A stretch of 23,968 nucleotides of DNA. Source: a virus. The translations under genes were made by a program, and so were the position numbers. The stretch spans positions 1 through 23,968 of the IMG/VR virus record IMGVR_UViG_3300043602_000038; one strand, written 5' to 3'. Of this stretch, positions 1 through 6,825 are shown piece by piece. The notes below the pieces were generated by a model. It did no database searches. It saw only the letters and a list, made by a program, of their open reading frames with translations, and was not told the DNA's origin. The number at the start of each line of letters is the position of its first letter. Position 1 is the stretch's first letter.

Positions 1-1
1 G

Positions 2-1030
2 TTCGAAGCCCCTACGGGTTGGGGTAAGACGGTTGTTGGTGGAGCCATAGCAGCCGGTCTGGGCCAGCCTACGCTCATCGTGGTGACCAAGGAAGACCTG
101 ATGCACCAGTGGCGTGACTCGCTGACTCAGGTGCTCGGGATACCGGTCAGTAAGGTCGGACATATTCAGGGAGAGATTCAGGACTGGCAAGGTAAGCAGT
201 TTGTATTGGGCATGGTCCAGAGCCTGATGATCGAGGGGAAGTATCCATCCGAGATGTATCGGTATTTTGGGTTACAGATACTGGACGAGTGCCATCAGAT
301 GGCGGCGGATTGTTTCGTACGAGCCTGCCAATTTTTCTCCGCGAAGCTCCGACTCGGATTCAGTGCGACACCGACTCGCAAAGACGGGAAGACCAAGCTC
401 CTGTATTGGCACATTGGCCATATCATGGTCAAGGGCACGGTGATGACCGCCAAGCCCAAAGTGTTGGTGCGCCAGAGTCGGTGGTGCATTCCGACACGAC
501 GTGGCCAGTATGGTGAGAAGGGCGAAGTTATCCCGCATTCACCGGGCCGCATGATGCTGGTGAACAAGGCCATGGCATCGAGCGATATCCGGAACATGGA
601 GATCGTGAACTTCGTGCTACAGGCATACAAACAGGACCGTATCACGTTGGTCATGTCTGATCTTCGGGATAGTCATCTGAACCGGTTATTTCAGATGTTG
701 ACAAATGAAGGTATTCCGGGGCAAGATATCGGGTACTACGTCGGCGGAATGTCGAAGGTAGAATTGTCGCACACGAAGAAGCGACGAGTCGTCCTCGGGA
801 CGTATAAGATGTGCTCAACGGGCACGGATGTTCCTCACTGGGATACCTTGGTGATGGCGACTCCACGAGCCGACATTAAGCAATCTGTTGGCCGAGTGCT
901 ACGTGCGGTAGACGGGAAGAAACAGCCAGTGATTTTCGATCTGGTTGACAAGAACGCCATTTTCCAAAGTTTCCATTTGGCACGCCTGAAGCAGTACTAC
1001 GCTTTGGGGGCGAAAGTGGTTAAGGTCTAG
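2..1030 (+). CDS. Superfamily II DNA helicase, 5'-truncated by the window edge
   Basis: The open frame runs in from the left edge, so the N-terminus is missing; 342 residues are visible. The first codons encode a Walker A motif (APTGWGKT, motif I). A DECH box (motif II, bases 284-295), an FSATPT motif III and a C-terminal QSVGRVLRA motif VI follow in the normal order, so the catalytic core is almost complete. This is the SF2 architecture of UvsW/RadD-like phage helicases that remodel forks and recombination intermediates by ATP hydrolysis. The UvsX-like recombinase gene lies about 0.9 kb downstream, which fits a recombination role. An internal ATG at 80 lies after motif I and cannot be the true start. 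I am sure of the superfamily, not of the subfamily. Confidence 0.9.
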   Translation, partial: FEAPTGWGKTVVGGAIAAGLGQPTLIVVTKEDLMHQWRDSLTQVLGIPVSKVGHIQGEIQDWQGKQFVLGMVQSLMIEGKYPSEMYRYFGLQILDECHQMAADCFVRACQFFSAKLRLGFSATPTRKDGKTKLLYWHIGHIMVKGTVMTAKPKVLVRQSRWCIPTRRGQYGEKGEVIPHSPGRMMLVNKAMASSDIRNMEIVNFVLQAYKQDRITLVMSDLRDSHLNRLFQMLTNEGIPGQDIGYYVGGMSKVELSHTKKRRVVLGTYKMCSTGTDVPHWDTLVMATPRADIKQSVGRVLRAVDGKKQPVIFDLVDKNAIFQSFHLARLKQYYALGAKVVKV

Positions 1031-1040
1031 GAGAATGGGT

Positions 1041-1496
1041 ATGGCCCTGATTTGGAAGAACACGGCTACCGAAGTGTCGGAGCCTGTGAAGAGTGGATTC
1101 AGTTGGGATGCGTGGTATGAGAAGAACAAGACCCGACTGTCGGAGAAGAGAGCCAGACGATACCGTGAGGATGCGGCCTATCGGAACAAGGCTCTGGAAC
1201 GCAGCCGTGCCCAGCGTGGCACGAAGAAGGTCACGCCTACGGGCGACCACACGGTCTCGTTCAATGACGCTGCTCAGGCTGTGGGTGTCACCGTCTGGGT
1301 GTTACGGGAGTGGCGTCGGAAGGATTACTTTCCGGAGCCGCACCGTCGTGATGGTCGGCTGTGGTTCACGCCGTCACAGGTGAACTTGCTGTCGAGTCTG
1401 AAGGACTATTTTGCGACCCATGGGTCGAGAGTATCAGACCAGAATCGTTCAGGTCTGGAAGACGTGGTACGTTTGACGTACGCCAATTGGGATTAA
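1041..1496 (+). CDS. MerR-like helix-turn-helix DNA-binding protein
   Basis: 151 residues. The start at 1041 is preferred over 1035 because AGGAG at 1029-1033 is then 7 bases away rather than 1. The first half is highly charged (WYEKNKTRLSEKRARRYRED), a basic helical stretch common in small phage proteins. Residues about 70-115 read as a MerR-type winged helix: a SFNDAAQAVGVTVWVLREWRR helix-turn-helix, then a wing ending in RLWFTPSQV. No ligand or dimerisation domain is visible. A DNA-binding role is likely; the target is unknown. It sits between the helicase and recombinase genes and probably shares a transcript with the helicase. Confidence 0.65.
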   Translation: MALIWKNTATEVSEPVKSGFSWDAWYEKNKTRLSEKRARRYREDAAYRNKALERSRAQRGTKKVTPTGDHTVSFNDAAQAVGVTVWVLREWRRKDYFPEPHRRDGRLWFTPSQVNLLSSLKDYFATHGSRVSDQNRSGLEDVVRLTYANWD

Positions 1497-1511
1497 ATCC
1501 AAGGAGTGGGC

Positions 1512-1859
1512 ATGGCCCTGAAGCTGAAGAAAAACGGAACTGGGAAAGACTACACAGAGCATTTGCAGACGAAGCCGGTCACCGGCATGGTGTCATCGTC
1601 CAAGTCGGTGGCCGGTAAGGAAGTCGCAGCGTCAGCGTCAGAAACGCAGACCCTGCACCCCGGTGTGTTTCATAACGGCATGTCCATCACGGTCGAAGGT
1701 GGACGGGTCATCAACCTCGGGAACTACGAGACGGCCCGTATCGGTGTCACGATCACCGTGCCCTGTGACAAGGACTCGTTGAACGAGGCGTATGCCTTCG
1801 GGACGGCATGGGTGTCCGAAAAGATTGATGAAGCCGTGAAGATGGCCAAAGAAGAATAG
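1512..1859 (+). CDS. Hypothetical phage protein upstream of the recombinase
   Basis: 115 residues. ATG 1512 is chosen because AAGGAG (1501-1505 region) lies 6 bases upstream; the in-frame GTG at 1506 overlaps that site. The first 50 residues are Ser/Thr/Lys-rich and probably disordered. The second half (FHNGMSITVEGGRVINLGNYETARIGVTITVPC) reads as beta strands followed by a helix (NEAYAFGTAWVSEKIDEAV). The pattern is familiar from small phage proteins near recombination genes, but I cannot name a function. Its stop codon is immediately followed by the -35 of the next promoter. It shares the MAL+K start with its two neighbours, which may be chance. Confidence 0.7.
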   Translation: MALKLKKNGTGKDYTEHLQTKPVTGMVSSSKSVAGKEVAASASETQTLHPGVFHNGMSITVEGGRVINLGNYETARIGVTITVPCDKDSLNEAYAFGTAWVSEKIDEAVKMAKEE

Positions 1860-1889
1860 TTGACAAATCGTCACCCGATCTGGTAAGCT
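1860..1889 (+). promoter_or_regulatory. Sigma70-like promoter for the recombinase gene
   Basis: TTGACA at 1860-1865 directly follows the stop codon of the preceding gene; TAAGCT at 1884-1889 is a weak -10 after an 18-bp spacer. The AAAT following the -35 matches the other copies of this promoter family in the window. The predicted transcript would start near 1896, about 24 bases before the TTG start at 1920. Confidence 0.6.
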
Positions 1890-1919
1890 ACGCGCTCTCG
1901 CCATCGCAAGGAGTGCTCA

Positions 1920-3110
1920 TTGGCCTTAGTCGTAAAATCGACGGTCCCAGCGAAGCCCGTGCCCGTGGTACCCAAGAAAGCAGACAAGTCCAAGGTGCCA
2001 GCTTCTGGCAACCTGATGGAAGTACTAGCCGGGATACGCAAGGACAAGGGCGACAAGGTGGTCGTCGCCGGGAACATGATTCCCGTTGTGCGTCGGATGC
2101 CCACGGGCATCTTCGAATTCGATTTCTATACCGGTGGCGGATTCCCTTGTGGTCGGTATAGCATCATCTATGGTCCCGAAAGTTCCAACAAGACCAATCT
2201 CTGCCTGAAGGCTGTGGCCAATGCCCAGAAACAGCCTGCCCCCTGCAACAAAGCCATCTGGGTCAACGTCGAGCAGAGCTTCGATCCCGTGTGGGCCGAG
2301 AAGATGGGCGTTGACACCACACAACTTTTGGTGGTTAATGCCGGGTATGGTGAAGAGGCCATCGATCTGGTGGATGCACTGGTCCGCGCTGAGGACGTGG
2401 CTATCGTTGTTGTTGATTCAATGGCTGGACTCATCGCGTCCAAGGAAATCTCGCAGTCGGTCGAAAACTACGACATCGGGACGTCGGCGCTTCTGATCAA
2501 GCGCATGGTCAACAAGCTCATGATTGCCTTCTGTGAAGAACAGAAGCGTGAGCATGACCCGTGTGTCATCCTGATCAACCAAACGAGATTCAAGCCCGGT
2601 GTCATGTTCGGTGATCCGGAGACCATGCCCGGTGGTGAGGCCCAGAAATTCTTGTCCAGCCTGCGAGTCCGTGTGTACGCCAAGAACATCATCGACAAGG
2701 CCACGAACACGGTGGTGTTCAAGGACACGTCGGCGGTCATCAAGAAGGCCAAGGTGCCGGTCAGGGCGTCCAGCTTTGATTTCAAGTTCTGCGTGCATCC
2801 GGTGGATGATTTGCAGATTGGTGAGACGGACAGCTTCAACACGGTCAAGTCTCACCTTCAGGCGTTGGCGAAGCTGACGAAGACGCCCCACGGGTATAAG
2901 GTGGCGAAGCTCACCTTTCCGACGTTGACCGCGATGCAGGAGCGTTACATGAAGGACAACACCTTCAAGTTGCTCTTGCAGGGCATGGTCATCGAGGCGT
3001 ATAAAGACAAGCTCATGCTCGTGGAAGAAGCGGATTTTTCACCCAAGGATGTGCAGCCGGGGACACCTGTGGGTGTGCAACCAATTGCAAACGGAGACGC
3101 TGATGGATAA
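1920..3110 (+). CDS. UvsX/RecA-family recombinase
   Basis: 396 residues, close to the roughly 390 of T4 UvsX. It would form ATP-dependent filaments on single-stranded DNA and catalyse strand exchange in recombination-dependent replication. The P-loop at residues 85-92 is GPESSNKT. The Gly that precedes Lys in bacterial RecA is Asn here, a position that is also non-Gly in UvsX-type proteins. A Walker B strand (VAIVVVDSMAGL) and a DNA-loop region (INQTRFKPG...PGGEAQKFLSS) follow. The start is TTG at 1920, fixed by AAGGAG 6 bases upstream; no ATG fits. It has its own promoter. Its 3' end overlaps the next gene by 8 bases and carries a TGCAA-N4-TTGCA element. Assignment to UvsX rather than another RecA subfamily is inference. 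Confidence 0.9.
   Translation: MALVVKSTVPAKPVPVVPKKADKSKVPASGNLMEVLAGIRKDKGDKVVVAGNMIPVVRRMPTGIFEFDFYTGGGFPCGRYSIIYGPESSNKTNLCLKAVANAQKQPAPCNKAIWVNVEQSFDPVWAEKMGVDTTQLLVVNAGYGEEAIDLVDALVRAEDVAIVVVDSMAGLIASKEISQSVENYDIGTSALLIKRMVNKLMIAFCEEQKREHDPCVILINQTRFKPGVMFGDPETMPGGEAQKFLSSLRVRVYAKNIIDKATNTVVFKDTSAVIKKAKVPVRASSFDFKFCVHPVDDLQIGETDSFNTVKSHLQALAKLTKTPHGYKVAKLTFPTLTAMQERYMKDNTFKLLLQGMVIEAYKDKLMLVEEADFSPKDVQPGTPVGVQPIANGDADG
3076..3089. promoter_or_regulatory. TGCAA-N4-TTGCA inverted repeat, copy 1
   Basis: TGCAA CCAA TTGCA, a perfect 5-bp inverted repeat inside the last codons of the recombinase gene. It sits 13 bases before the ATG at 3103 and directly abuts the ACGGAG ribosome-binding site. 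As DNA it could be an operator; as RNA it is a 5-bp stem with a four-base loop next to the Shine-Dalgarno. Three further exact copies precede other genes (8481, 13138, 22219). Confidence 0.5.
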
Positions 3111-3432
3111 GCCTGTGCCTGACATGGTCAATCTGAAGGAGATGACCGTTGGAGAGTTCATGGAGGAGTATAGGCGTCTCGGTCATGCCATTCAGACAGG
3201 TGTCGGCTACGAACACGAGTATGGGTCGCAGGATGGCACGCCCAAGCATCTGCGGACGGGTCTTGCCAATGTGATGTCCGATCTCGGTTCCATCGGTCGC
3301 CTGTTGATTGCCAAGGGTGTCATTACGGAGCAGGAGTATTTCCACGCGATTCTTGATGGACTGAAACAGGAAGTGGCCGTTTACGAGCAACGTCTGGAGG
3401 CCCGTCTCGGGTCGAAGGTCACGTTAGCATAG
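3103..3432 (+). CDS. Hypothetical small phage protein
   Basis: 109 residues, starting at ATG 3103 with ACGGAG 6 bases upstream; it overlaps the recombinase stop by 8 bases, suggesting translational coupling. The protein is soluble and mostly helical (MTVGEFMEEYRRLGHAIQTG, then LANVMSDLGSIGRLLIAKG and EYFHAILDGLKQEVAVYEQR). It has no cysteines, no signal peptide and no motif I can assign. The recurring inverted repeat immediately before its ribosome-binding site suggests specific control. Being coupled to the recombinase, it could be an accessory factor, but nothing in the sequence proves that. Confidence 0.7.
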   Translation: MDKPVPDMVNLKEMTVGEFMEEYRRLGHAIQTGVGYEHEYGSQDGTPKHLRTGLANVMSDLGSIGRLLIAKGVITEQEYFHAILDGLKQEVAVYEQRLEARLGSKVTLA

Positions 3433-3440
3433 GAGAAGTC

Positions 3441-3800
3441 ATGAGACAGATTGACATGCACCACGACGGGCACGACCTGAACGAGTCCATCGTCATTGCC
3501 ACGGACGATCCGGATCAGAGTGGTGCCGCCCATACCTATGACCTGTCCATCAAGGGCACGAAGGTGGGCCTGATTCAGTTCCAGAAGGGTCCACGCAACG
3601 AAGAGGGTTCTACGCCGGGGGTGACGGAGGCTGCGGTCTTGGCCATCCTCATTGACCGTCTCAGAGGCTTTCAGGCGGGTCCGTATGCCTGCCGGGAGAA
3701 CGCCATTCAACTCACGAAGCTGGAAGAGACGTTGATGTGGACGAAGGAACGAGCGCACGCACGAGCGAAGCGCGGGGTGCTGGGCAAGAACGTCAAGTAG
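3441..3800 (+). CDS. Acb2/Tad1-type hairpin-domain protein, candidate nucleotide sponge
   Basis: 119 residues; ATG 3441 has AGGAG 5 bases upstream. Residues about 45-116 match the conserved pattern of the Acb2/Tad1 hairpin family as I know it: FQKGP (47-51), then IDRLRGFQAGPYACREN (71-87), a helix LEETLMW (94-100), and a terminal RGVLG (111-115). Family members from phages bind cyclic di- and tri-nucleotides or NAD-derived signals in inter-subunit pockets. They thereby blunt CBASS or Thoeris defence in the host cytoplasm. The first 40 residues are acidic and less conserved. The gene lies in a small-gene run just before an inserted homing endonuclease. Family assignment is fairly confident; ligand and function are inferred, since some members of this fold are uncharacterised. 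Confidence 0.75.
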   Translation: MRQIDMHHDGHDLNESIVIATDDPDQSGAAHTYDLSIKGTKVGLIQFQKGPRNEEGSTPGVTEAAVLAILIDRLRGFQAGPYACRENAIQLTKLEETLMWTKERAHARAKRGVLGKNVK

Positions 3801-3801
3801 G

Positions 3802-4290
3802 ATGTGGCCCCGGTTTCCACCCCTAGAGTTGACGGGTCAGAAGTTTGGCACGTTGACTGTTTTACAGAGGGATAAGAGTGATAGTCATCGAACTGTTTAC
3901 TGGAAATGCCAGTGTGACTGCGGAACTATTTCTGTAGTTTCTGGTCCTCTTTTGAAAAGAGGAAGCACTAAAGGGTGTAAAGCCTGTCGCCTGATTGCTG
4001 CAAATAATGGTAGACGTACACATGGCCGCACTGGGACCAAGGAGCATTTTGTTTGGAAGAACATGCTCAATCGGTGTCGAAACCCAAAGACAAAAGGGTT
4101 TGAGCACTATGGAGGTCGTGGCATAACCGTGTGTGATCGCTGGTTGAAGTTTGAACACTTCATAGCGGACATGGGATTATGCCCTCAAGGTTTGACACTA
4201 GAACGTAAGGATACGAATGGTAATTACTCACCAGAGAATTGTAAGTGGGCGAGTTGGTCTGAGCAGAACAAGAATCGGAGACCGTGGTGA
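3802..4290 (+). CDS. HNH/AP2-type homing endonuclease-like protein
   Basis: 162 residues. The N-terminus reads LTGQKFGTLTVL followed by a zinc-ligand-like CQCDCG...GCKAC cluster (residues about 35-60). The C-terminal half has the pattern WKNMLNRCRNP, YGGRGITVCDRW, then LERKDTNGNYSPENCKWAS, a combination typical of free-standing phage HNH/AP2 homing endonucleases. Base composition differs from its surroundings: 24 of the 60 bases at 3841-3900 are G or C, whereas a 60-base stretch at 7201-7260 has 33. That supports recent insertion. It begins one base after the preceding stop with a poor ribosome-binding site, and its end overlaps the next start. DNA cleavage is known for the family; the target here is unknown. 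Confidence 0.75.
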   Translation: MWPRFPPLELTGQKFGTLTVLQRDKSDSHRTVYWKCQCDCGTISVVSGPLLKRGSTKGCKACRLIAANNGRRTHGRTGTKEHFVWKNMLNRCRNPKTKGFEHYGGRGITVCDRWLKFEHFIADMGLCPQGLTLERKDTNGNYSPENCKWASWSEQNKNRRPW

Positions 4291-4655
4291 GTAGCAATCC
4301 GTACTTGAACCGGCTGGCCAACGCCGGGAAGAATGCACACGGGAAGAAGTCCGAGAAGCGAGTGGCCAAATCGATGGGAGCGAAGCTGCATCCCGCGTCA
4401 GGAGCCATGCGTGGTGCCAAGTCTGATGCGAGTATGCCCAAGTTCAGGCTAGAGATGAAATCTTCGACCACGCAGACACTGCCCATTGAGATGGCATGGC
4501 TCGTGAAGATCACGCAGGAAGCCTTGGCCCATGGGCAGACGCCAGCCGTGGTGGTGTCCTTTGTGGACCCGAGAGGCGAACCCCGCATGAAGCAGTACGC
4601 GGAATGGGTGCTCATGCCCAAGGTGGTATTTCAGGAGTTGACGCATGAAAACTGA
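4287..4655 (+). CDS. PD-(D/E)XK nuclease, Holliday-junction-resolvase-like
   Basis: 122 residues, starting at GTG 4287 (GGAG at 4277-4280 is 6 bases away; GTG 4284 would be only 3). A basic N-terminus (NAHGKKSEKRVAKSMG) supplies the first Glu. A HPASGAMRGAKSD loop with an Asp and then LEMKSST giving the ExK pair follow: the E...D...ExK order of archaeal-Hjc-like and phage resolvases. The downstream helix (IEMAWLVKITQEALAHG) and strand (PAVVVSFVD) match the fold. Its likely role is resolving or trimming branched DNA. The start overlaps the stop of the endonuclease gene by 4 bases, so the endonuclease was inserted immediately upstream. The nuclease class is well supported; the exact substrate is inferred. 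Confidence 0.7.
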   Translation: MSSNPYLNRLANAGKNAHGKKSEKRVAKSMGAKLHPASGAMRGAKSDASMPKFRLEMKSSTTQTLPIEMAWLVKITQEALAHGQTPAVVVSFVDPRGEPRMKQYAEWVLMPKVVFQELTHEN

Positions 4656-4881
4656 ATTGAGAACGGCACCACACACGATTGTTGAAGGTGCAGTGGTGGT
4701 TGAGATTTGGCATGACGGTCAGTTCATTGGCCAAGTCGTCGGAGCCGATGGCCCCGGAGTGCGTGTGATTTCGAAGCATCCGATGCTGCCCCAGTGGCAT
4801 GCTGACCAAGTCACGAAGATGGTGGAAATCAAGATTGTTCCGGCTCAGGGTCGTGAGGTAGAGTTTCCACCATCGCGGTGA
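4645..4881 (+). CDS. Hypothetical small protein
   Basis: 78 residues; ATG 4645 has AGGAG about 8 bases upstream and overlaps the resolvase-like gene by 11 bases. The sequence is beta-rich (VEGAVVVEIWHDGQFIGQVVGADGPGVRVIS), a single compact domain without cysteines or membrane segments. I do not recognise a family. Its coupling to the nuclease genes places it in the DNA metabolism transcript. Confidence 0.65.
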   Translation: MKTELRTAPHTIVEGAVVVEIWHDGQFIGQVVGADGPGVRVISKHPMLPQWHADQVTKMVEIKIVPAQGREVEFPPSR

Positions 4882-4885
4882 GGTC

Positions 4886-5107
4886 ATGCCCAAGACTAAG
4901 CACGCCACGCTGATTTTCAGTGATGGACGCATACTGACCGTCCCTGTGGGACAGGTTGATGGTTGGCCTGCGTTCATTGACCATGTGGATATCAGAGCCA
5001 CAGGACAGGTCATGCGGGACGCTACGTTGGCGGTGAGAGAGAAGACCATCCGGTTCAGTTATCACGGGTGTCAGTACGGGATTGGTGCTTACGTTGAGAC
5101 CGAGTAG
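4886..5107 (+). CDS. Hypothetical small protein
   Basis: 73 residues; ATG 4886 follows GAGG 3-6 bases upstream and sits 4 bases after the previous stop. Predominantly beta (HATLIFSDGRILTVPVG, then ATLAVREKTIRFSYHG), soluble, one cysteine. No recognisable motif. It reads as a typical compact phage accessory protein in the same transcript as the flanking nucleases. Confidence 0.6.
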   Translation: MPKTKHATLIFSDGRILTVPVGQVDGWPAFIDHVDIRATGQVMRDATLAVREKTIRFSYHGCQYGIGAYVETE

Positions 5108-5109
5108 TC

Positions 5110-6000
5110 ATGTCGTGGCTTCATAACGCCATACACCAGACTTTACGCCCCAAGCAATCCATCATCGGGGTGTTGAAGCGTCAGTTGGGTGGTCCCCAAC
5201 CGGGACGCTCGATGAAGATTGTTCATGCGTCGGATGTGACGAAGATCGATTTCTGTCCGAGGCGATGGGCTTTGTTCGACCTGTTTGAGAAGGAAGCCCA
5301 GACACAGTACGTCGCCACCGCTATGGATGTGACCTACCAGATGGGTCAGCACGCCGAAACGTTGGTGGTGGAGGAGTGGGCCGGTGAGGCAGTAATCGGC
5401 AACTGGATGTGCCGGTATTGTAATGACCAGCGGTCTATGGTACCTAAGCCCGGTGGCTGTTGTAAGGACGGTCGGAAGCACTGGTGGCGGCACATTCAGA
5501 TGGTGGTGGAAGCTCCGGAGTACGGTATTCAGGGTGGTGTAGACGCGCTGTTCAACGTCGATGCTCCACAACTGGTCGTGACCGAAGTCAAGACCATGAA
5601 TCCCACGGAGTTTGAGGCCATTCTTGCGCCACTCCCTGAACACCGGCTCCGAACGAATCTCTACATGTGGATTCTGGCGAACTCTAAGCATCCACATAAA
5701 GAAAAGATCAACACGCACGAAGCTCGTGTGCTGTATATTAGCCGGGGCTATGGAAAGCTCAACGCCGAATGGAACGAAATACTACCGTTCAAGGAATTCA
5801 CGGTCAAGCGGAATGACTTGGACCTGAACGAATTCTTGAAGCGTGCCAAGGCATTGAAAGTGTTCCGAGAGCAGGGTCTGATGCCGGGTGGCATTTGTGC
5901 AACCGCACTGGACAAGATTGCCAAGAACTGTAGTGTATGTCCCGCCTGTTTTTCAGGTAAGTATCCGGCTGGTGCAAACCCGCCCAAGGTTGAGGAATGA
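5110..6000 (+). CDS. Cas4/RecB-like PD-(D/E)XK exonuclease with Cys cluster
   Basis: 296 residues. Cas4 hallmarks appear in order: a first cysteine in SDVTKIDFCPRRWAL (C49), a catalytic Asp in GGVDALF (D145), E159 and K161 in TEVKT, and a RTNLYMW helix in the place of the usual QxxxY. A C-terminal CSVCPAC cluster follows (C274, C277, C280). In Cas4 and AddB relatives the four cysteines hold a 4Fe-4S cluster, and the enzyme trims DNA ends. An extra CRYC...CC group (about residues 100-120) may bind zinc. The start is ATG 5110, three bases after the previous stop, with weak upstream purines; ATG 5212 is an alternative. No CRISPR array or other cas gene is nearby, so a role in phage recombination is the better inference. 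Confidence 0.8.
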   Translation: MSWLHNAIHQTLRPKQSIIGVLKRQLGGPQPGRSMKIVHASDVTKIDFCPRRWALFDLFEKEAQTQYVATAMDVTYQMGQHAETLVVEEWAGEAVIGNWMCRYCNDQRSMVPKPGGCCKDGRKHWWRHIQMVVEAPEYGIQGGVDALFNVDAPQLVVTEVKTMNPTEFEAILAPLPEHRLRTNLYMWILANSKHPHKEKINTHEARVLYISRGYGKLNAEWNEILPFKEFTVKRNDLDLNEFLKRAKALKVFREQGLMPGGICATALDKIAKNCSVCPACFSGKYPAGANPPKVEE

Positions 6001-6248
6001 ACGTCCTGCATATCATGTATTGGTTCACGGGCCTGATGTTTGTGGTGACCATCACGCTTCTGGTGATACAGCTTACGTTCTTCCGGCGTCTGAACGCCAT
6101 CATGAAACGGATGGATGAACAAGCGCCTGAGTTCTTGAAGGTGCTGAAACGGGTGGATGAAGAACTGCCCGAAGTGATCACCGACCGCATCAAGCAGGAA
6201 CTGCCCGATGTGCTCATGAAGCGGTTCGATCAGGATCTACCGAGTTGA
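5997..6248 (+). CDS. Small single-span membrane protein
   Basis: 83 residues, starting in an ATGA overlap with the Cas4-like gene. Residues about 5-29 (MYWFTGLMFVVTITLLVIQLTF) form one transmembrane segment. The rest is an acidic, amphipathic helical tail with a repeated ELP pattern (EELPEVITDRIKQ, QELPDVLMKRF), probably coiled coil and probably cytoplasmic given the Arg/Lys after the membrane helix. I cannot assign a function; a membrane anchor for replication or host interference is possible but unproven. Confidence 0.65.
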   Translation: MNVLHIMYWFTGLMFVVTITLLVIQLTFFRRLNAIMKRMDEQAPEFLKVLKRVDEELPEVITDRIKQELPDVLMKRFDQDLPS

Positions 6249-6730
6249 AGACAGCCGGGATAGACGCGGCCACTTGCACCGGCATTGCGATGGTCGGTGA
6301 TGGTGAGGACCGGGGCAAGACCATCGAGATTCAGAAGCTGAAGGGGTTTCTGCGATTGCAATTGATTGCCAATGAGATATCGGAAACCCTCTCGATTTGG
6401 CAACCGCAATTTGTCGCAATTGAGCATTACGCATACGTTCGGAACGTGAATTCTTTCGTGACGCTGGTGGAAGTTGGGACGGTGGCGAGAGTAGCCGTCC
6501 GAGAGCTTGATATCCCATGGGTGGAAGTGCCGCCCACCGTCTTGAAGAAGTGGACCACGGGACATGGCAACGCCAAGAAAGAGCAGATGGCCGTCGCTGT
6601 CAAGGAACGCTGGCAATTTGCCAGTCATTCGCATGATATTGTCGATGCGATTGCTCTTGCTCAGATGGCTCAGCTTGGTTGGGAGGATGTTCTGAAAATC
6701 AAGGGCGTCACGGTCGGATGGGAAAAATAG
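6245..6730 (+). CDS. RuvC-like Holliday-junction resolvase
   Basis: 161 residues, close to bacterial RuvC length. The four acidic catalytic positions are visible: D7 in AGIDAATCTGIA, E60 in VAIEHYAY, and D131 and D134 in SHDIVDAIALA. RuvC-type enzymes cut four-way junctions symmetrically with Mg2+. The start is TTG 6245, overlapping the stop of the membrane-protein gene by 4 bases. There is little Shine-Dalgarno, so translational coupling is likely. With the PD-(D/E)XK protein at 4287, this phage appears to carry two unrelated resolvase types. A degenerate TGCAA-N4-TTGCC sequence inside this gene (6357-6370) is probably coincidental. Confidence 0.85.
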   Translation: MKTAGIDAATCTGIAMVGDGEDRGKTIEIQKLKGFLRLQLIANEISETLSIWQPQFVAIEHYAYVRNVNSFVTLVEVGTVARVAVRELDIPWVEVPPTVLKKWTTGHGNAKKEQMAVAVKERWQFASHSHDIVDAIALAQMAQLGWEDVLKIKGVTVGWEK

Positions 6731-6731
6731 A

Positions 6732-6761
6732 TTGACAAATCATTTACGGCTGGAATACAGT
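6732..6761 (+). promoter_or_regulatory. Sigma70-like promoter
   Basis: TTGACA at 6732-6737, 18-bp spacer, TACAGT at 6756-6761 (4 of 6 to consensus). The predicted start near 6768 coincides with a small hairpin ACCCC-AAATTC-GGGGT (6768-6783) followed by CTTTGTT. That hairpin may cap the transcript or act as a weak attenuator. It drives the gene at 6826, leaving a leader of about 58 bases. Confidence 0.65.
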
Positions 6762-6767
6762 GGACCT

Positions 6768-6783
6768 ACCCCAAATTCGGGGT
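6768..6783 (+). other. Hairpin at the predicted 5' end of the leader
   Basis: ACCCC (6768-6772) pairs perfectly with GGGGT (6779-6783) around a six-base loop and is followed by a short T-rich tract. It sits where the promoter at 6732 should begin transcription, so it would be a 5'-terminal stem. That could stabilise the mRNA; weak attenuation is the alternative. Confidence 0.4.
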
Positions 6784-6825
6784 CTTTGTTGGGCTAGTAG
6801 TCCAAGGAGTGGAAAGGGAGAGGTT

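Noticed and set aside
697-702. TTGACAAAT-like sequence within the helicase gene
   Set aside because: It lies in coding sequence with no matching -10 leading to a gene start; treated as coincidence.
5110-6000. Cas4-like gene as part of a CRISPR system
   Set aside because: No repeat-spacer array and no other cas gene is present; stand-alone Cas4-like nucleases are common in phages.
6357-6370. TGCAA-TTGA-TTGCC as a fifth regulatory element
   Set aside because: One mismatch and located in the middle of the RuvC-like gene, far from any start; probably chance.
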